Source: Pseudomonadota bacterium (GTDB lineage Bacteria; Desulfobacterota; Desulfobacteria; Desulfobacterales; RPRI01). Taken from it: DNA of 8,632 nt. The translations under genes and the position numbers were made by a program. This document shows, in pieces, positions 6,515-8,632 of this stretch. The stretch spans positions 1-8,632 of the forward strand of contig JAHJQU010000119.1 of the NCBI GenBank assembly GCA_018819005.1. Direction: 5' to 3'. Numbering within the stretch: position 1 is the first letter of the stretch; every line of letters begins with the position of its first letter. Under the pieces are notes generated by a model. The model worked only from the letters and a program-made list of their open reading frames with translations, made no database searches and was not told where the DNA came from.

Positions 6515-6545
6515 TTAATAAAACAAATTTACCTGGGAGGAACTC

Positions 6546-8009
6546 ATGGTCAGAGCAGAACTTGAGGATGCCTATTCTTTTGATGATGTCTTACTTATTC
6601 CAAACTATTCCGATGTGTTGCCTAAGGATGTGAATACAACGACATATCTTACAAAGAACCTTAAATTAAACATACCAATTGTCAGCGCCGCCATGGATAC
6701 TGTTACCGAAGCCCAAACTGCCATAAGCTTGGCGCGTGAAGGTGGAATCGGCTTCATACACCGTAATATGGGTATAAAAAACCAGGCTATGGAAGTGGAC
6801 AAGGTTAAAAAATCTGAAAGCGGTATGATAGTTGATCCCGTTACTATTCATCCGGATCAGAAGGTATGGGAAGTTCTTAAGCTGATGGAGGAATACAGGA
6901 TTTCAGGTGTTCCTGTTACAAAAGGGGACCAGCTTGTCGGAATAGTCACAAACAGGGACTTGCGTTTTGAAACCAAGCTTGACAGAAAAATTGAAGATGT
7001 GATGACAAAGGATAACCTTGTTACTGTTTCGGAAGGTATTCCGCTGGAGGAATCGAAAAAACTTCTGCACAAGCACAGGATTGAGAAGCTGCTTGTTGTT
7101 GATAAGAAAGGCCGTCTTACAGGCATGATAACCATAAAAGATATTGAAAAAATAAAAAAATATCCGAATGCCTGCAAAGACAGGATGGGAAGGCTCAGGG
7201 TAGGAGCCGCTGTGGGTGTCGGGGCTGATATGGAAGAGCGGGCTGAAAAGCTTCTCGTTGCCGGCGCGGATGTTATAGTCATTGATACTTCCCATGGCCA
7301 TTCGAAGAATGTTATTGAGGCAGTCAAGATTTTAAAGAGCACTTTCAAGGATATGGAACTTATTGCGGGAAATGTTGCGACCGAAAAGGGAACCAGCGAT
7401 CTTGTCAAGGCCGGAGTCGATGGAGTCAAGGTCGGCATAGGTCCCGGTTCCATATGCACAACCCGCATAGTAGCCGGTGCAGGTGTGCCTCAGATAACGG
7501 CCATTATGAACTGCAGGAAGGTTTCAGATAAAACAGGCGTGCCGCTGATTGCCGACGGCGGGATAAAGTTTTCAGGGGATCTCACAAAAGCGATCGGTTC
7601 GGGAGCCCATGTAGTCATGATAGGCGGATTGTTCGCCGGAACAGATGAGAGCCCCGGCGAGTCAATCTTTTTTCAGGGGCGCAGCTACAAGGTTTACAGG
7701 GGCATGGGCTCCATTGAGGCGATGAAAGCCGGGAGCAGGGACAGGTACTACCAGGGAGATCAGACAGAAGAAGACAAGCTGGTTCCCGAAGGAATTGTGG
7801 GACGCGTTCCATACAAGGGAACACTCTCATCGAATATTCTGCAGCTTGTCGGGGGTCTGAAAGCCGGAATGGGATACGTTGGTTGCCGGACGATAAAAGA
7901 GTTGAGGGAAAAGGCGAGGTTCGTTAGAATAACCGCTGCCGGGTTGCGTGAAAGTCACGTTCATGATGTAATAATCACCAAGGAAGCTCCCAACTACAGG
8001 CTCGATTGA
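6546..8009 (+). CDS. guaB: Inosine-5'-monophosphate dehydrogenase
   Basis: This 487-residue cytoplasmic enzyme oxidises IMP to XMP with NAD+, the committed step of guanine nucleotide synthesis. The (beta/alpha)8 barrel is interrupted by a pair of CBS domains at about residues 94-150 and 154-210, a usual site of nucleotide regulation. Catalytic features are intact: IDTSHGH (246-252), the active-site loop GPGSICTTR with C304, IADGGI (335-340), YRGMGS (384-389) and the flap dyad R400-Y401. The length is typical for bacteria. The start is supported by GGGAGG at 6535-6540, 5 bases before the ATG, and by the standard N terminus with SFDDVLLIP. It is divergent from yciO, and dnaE follows after 70 bases with no clear terminator between, so the two may be cotranscribed. 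guaA is not adjacent. Confidence 0.98.
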   Translation: MVRAELEDAYSFDDVLLIPNYSDVLPKDVNTTTYLTKNLKLNIPIVSAAMDTVTEAQTAISLAREGGIGFIHRNMGIKNQAMEVDKVKKSESGMIVDPVTIHPDQKVWEVLKLMEEYRISGVPVTKGDQLVGIVTNRDLRFETKLDRKIEDVMTKDNLVTVSEGIPLEESKKLLHKHRIEKLLVVDKKGRLTGMITIKDIEKIKKYPNACKDRMGRLRVGAAVGVGADMEERAEKLLVAGADVIVIDTSHGHSKNVIEAVKILKSTFKDMELIAGNVATEKGTSDLVKAGVDGVKVGIGPGSICTTRIVAGAGVPQITAIMNCRKVSDKTGVPLIADGGIKFSGDLTKAIGSGAHVVMIGGLFAGTDESPGESIFFQGRSYKVYRGMGSIEAMKAGSRDRYYQGDQTEEDKLVPEGIVGRVPYKGTLSSNILQLVGGLKAGMGYVGCRTIKELREKARFVRITAAGLRESHVHDVIITKEAPNYRLD

Positions 8010-8014
8010 GCGGA

Positions 8015-8035
8015 AATGAACAGTGAATAGTGAAC
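8015..8035. repeat. Short heptamer array between guaB and dnaE
   Basis: Three heptamers follow one another: AATGAAC (8015-8021), AGTGAAT (8022-8028) and AGTGAAC (8029-8035). A tandem TTCAGC pair comes directly after, at 8036-8047. The array is short enough that chance is possible; it is listed because its period and place match the other gaps. Confidence 0.45.
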
Positions 8036-8079
8036 TTCAGCTTCAGCCTTAAATTATCAAACCATCAGGTCGTATAAAT

Positions 8080-8632
8080 ATGCCGGATACATTTCCTTCT
8101 TTTGTCCATCTTCACGTACATACCCAGTACAGCCTCCTTGACGGAGCCATAAGAATCAACCATCTCCTGGACCGTGTGCGCGATTTCAGAATGGATTCAG
8201 TAGCCATAACCGATCATGGAACGATGTTTGGAGCCATGGAGTTTTATCTTAAGGCTACGGATGCTGATATTAAGCCTGTAATCGGCTGTGAGTGCTATCT
8301 CGCCCCGCGAAAACTTACCGACAAGACTCCTCAGGACAACAGGGGGCTTTCCCATCTTGTTCTTCTGGCTGAGAACAATGAAGGTTACGCGAACCTGTGC
8401 AAGCTTGTTTCAATAGCTCACTTAAAAGGTTTTTACTATAAGCCACGCATAGACAAAGAGATACTTTCCAGATACAGCAAGGGAATTATCGCCCTTTCGG
8501 CATGCCTTCACGGTGAAATACCAACACTGATAGGTGAAGGAAAATCGGTGGAAGCAGATGAAGCGGCCCGCTGTTACCTTGATCTTTTCGGAGGAGATAA
8601 TTTTTTTCTCGAACTGCAGAATAACGGATTGG
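8080..8632 (+). CDS. dnaE: DNA polymerase III alpha subunit, N-terminal part
   Basis: The first 184 residues of the replicative polymerase catalytic subunit are present; the gene runs off the window end, and a full protein would be about 1,150 residues. The visible part is the PHP domain: FVHLHVHTQYSLLDGA (8-23), AITDHGTMFG (42-51), KPVIGCECYLAP (65-76), LSHLVLLAENNEGYANLCKL (90-109) and ALSACLHGEIP (138-148). The ATG at 8080 is the first in-frame start after a stop at 8050-8052, with only a weak AGG upstream. The HLHVH and TDHG motifs keep the histidines lost in E. coli DnaE (HLRVH, TDFT), so the PHP site looks metal-binding. It lies 70 bases after guaB in the same direction. Confidence 0.95.
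   Translation, partial: MPDTFPSFVHLHVHTQYSLLDGAIRINHLLDRVRDFRMDSVAITDHGTMFGAMEFYLKATDADIKPVIGCECYLAPRKLTDKTPQDNRGLSHLVLLAENNEGYANLCKLVSIAHLKGFYYKPRIDKEILSRYSKGIIALSACLHGEIPTLIGEGKSVEADEAARCYLDLFGGDNFFLELQNNGL

Larger units (their letters stand above)
6205..6545. other. Divergent intergenic region yciO-guaB
   Basis: This 341-base A/T-rich gap separates divergent genes, so it should hold promoters for both. It contains a candidate minus-strand promoter (6275-6304), a weak plus-strand candidate around 6403-6429, a small hairpin at 6366-6384 (5 bp, 9-base loop), the heptamer array at 6444-6514 and the guaB ribosome-binding site GGGAGG at 6535-6540. I find no convincing open reading frame or tRNA. 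Confidence 0.6.

Noticed and set aside
6205..6545. Purine riboswitch before guaB
   Set aside because: I could not find the conserved three-way junction core or its loop sequences.
6857..7468. 203-codon minus-strand open frame inside guaB
   Set aside because: It is antisense to a fully conserved enzyme, has a composition typical of a shadow frame and shows no recognisable motif.

Overview
The window is a stretch of bacterial housekeeping chromosome with eight protein genes, seven on the plus strand and one (yciO-like) on the minus strand. No mobile element, prophage, CRISPR array, tRNA or rRNA is visible. The first gene encodes a subunit of a ferredoxin-dependent 2-oxoacid oxidoreductase, which points to an anaerobe. 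The S1 protein with an acidic N-terminal extension and the hisC-cmk-rpsA-sppA order would suit a Desulfobacterota (deltaproteobacterial) lineage. That assignment is inference; no marker in the window fixes the taxon.

Layout: 1-537, gamma subunit of a 2-oxoacid:acceptor oxidoreductase. 561-1649 hisC and 1649-2347 cmk overlap by one base (TAATG) and are probably translationally coupled. After a 227-base gap with a candidate promoter comes rpsA (2575-4413), closed by a strong hairpin terminator. Then sppA (4628-5521), which converges on a yciO-type gene (5599-6204, minus). yciO is divergent from guaB (6546-8009), across a 341-base gap. The N-terminal part of dnaE (8080 to the window end) follows guaB after 70 bases.

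The functions are central: 2-oxoacid oxidation linked to ferredoxin, histidine or aromatic amino-acid transamination, CMP/dCMP phosphorylation, ribosomal mRNA binding, membrane proteolysis, the committed step of GMP synthesis, and chromosome replication. cmk next to rpsA is a widely conserved neighbourhood, also present in Escherichia coli.

The unusual signal lies between the genes. All five gaps longer than 60 bases contain degenerate short-period repeats with a unit of 7 or 8 bases. The unit is octamers of the AGGRTTCN type between cmk and rpsA, heptamers AGAATAC/AGGAGTC between rpsA and sppA, heptamers of the TAnnTCG type on both sides of yciO in opposite orientation, and AGTGAAY heptamers between guaB and dnaE. 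Two of these are built as head-to-head inverted arrays that can fold into long hairpins. The layout resembles the heptanucleotide STRR sequences described in heterocystous cyanobacteria, but the units here differ from gap to gap. I know of no function for them.
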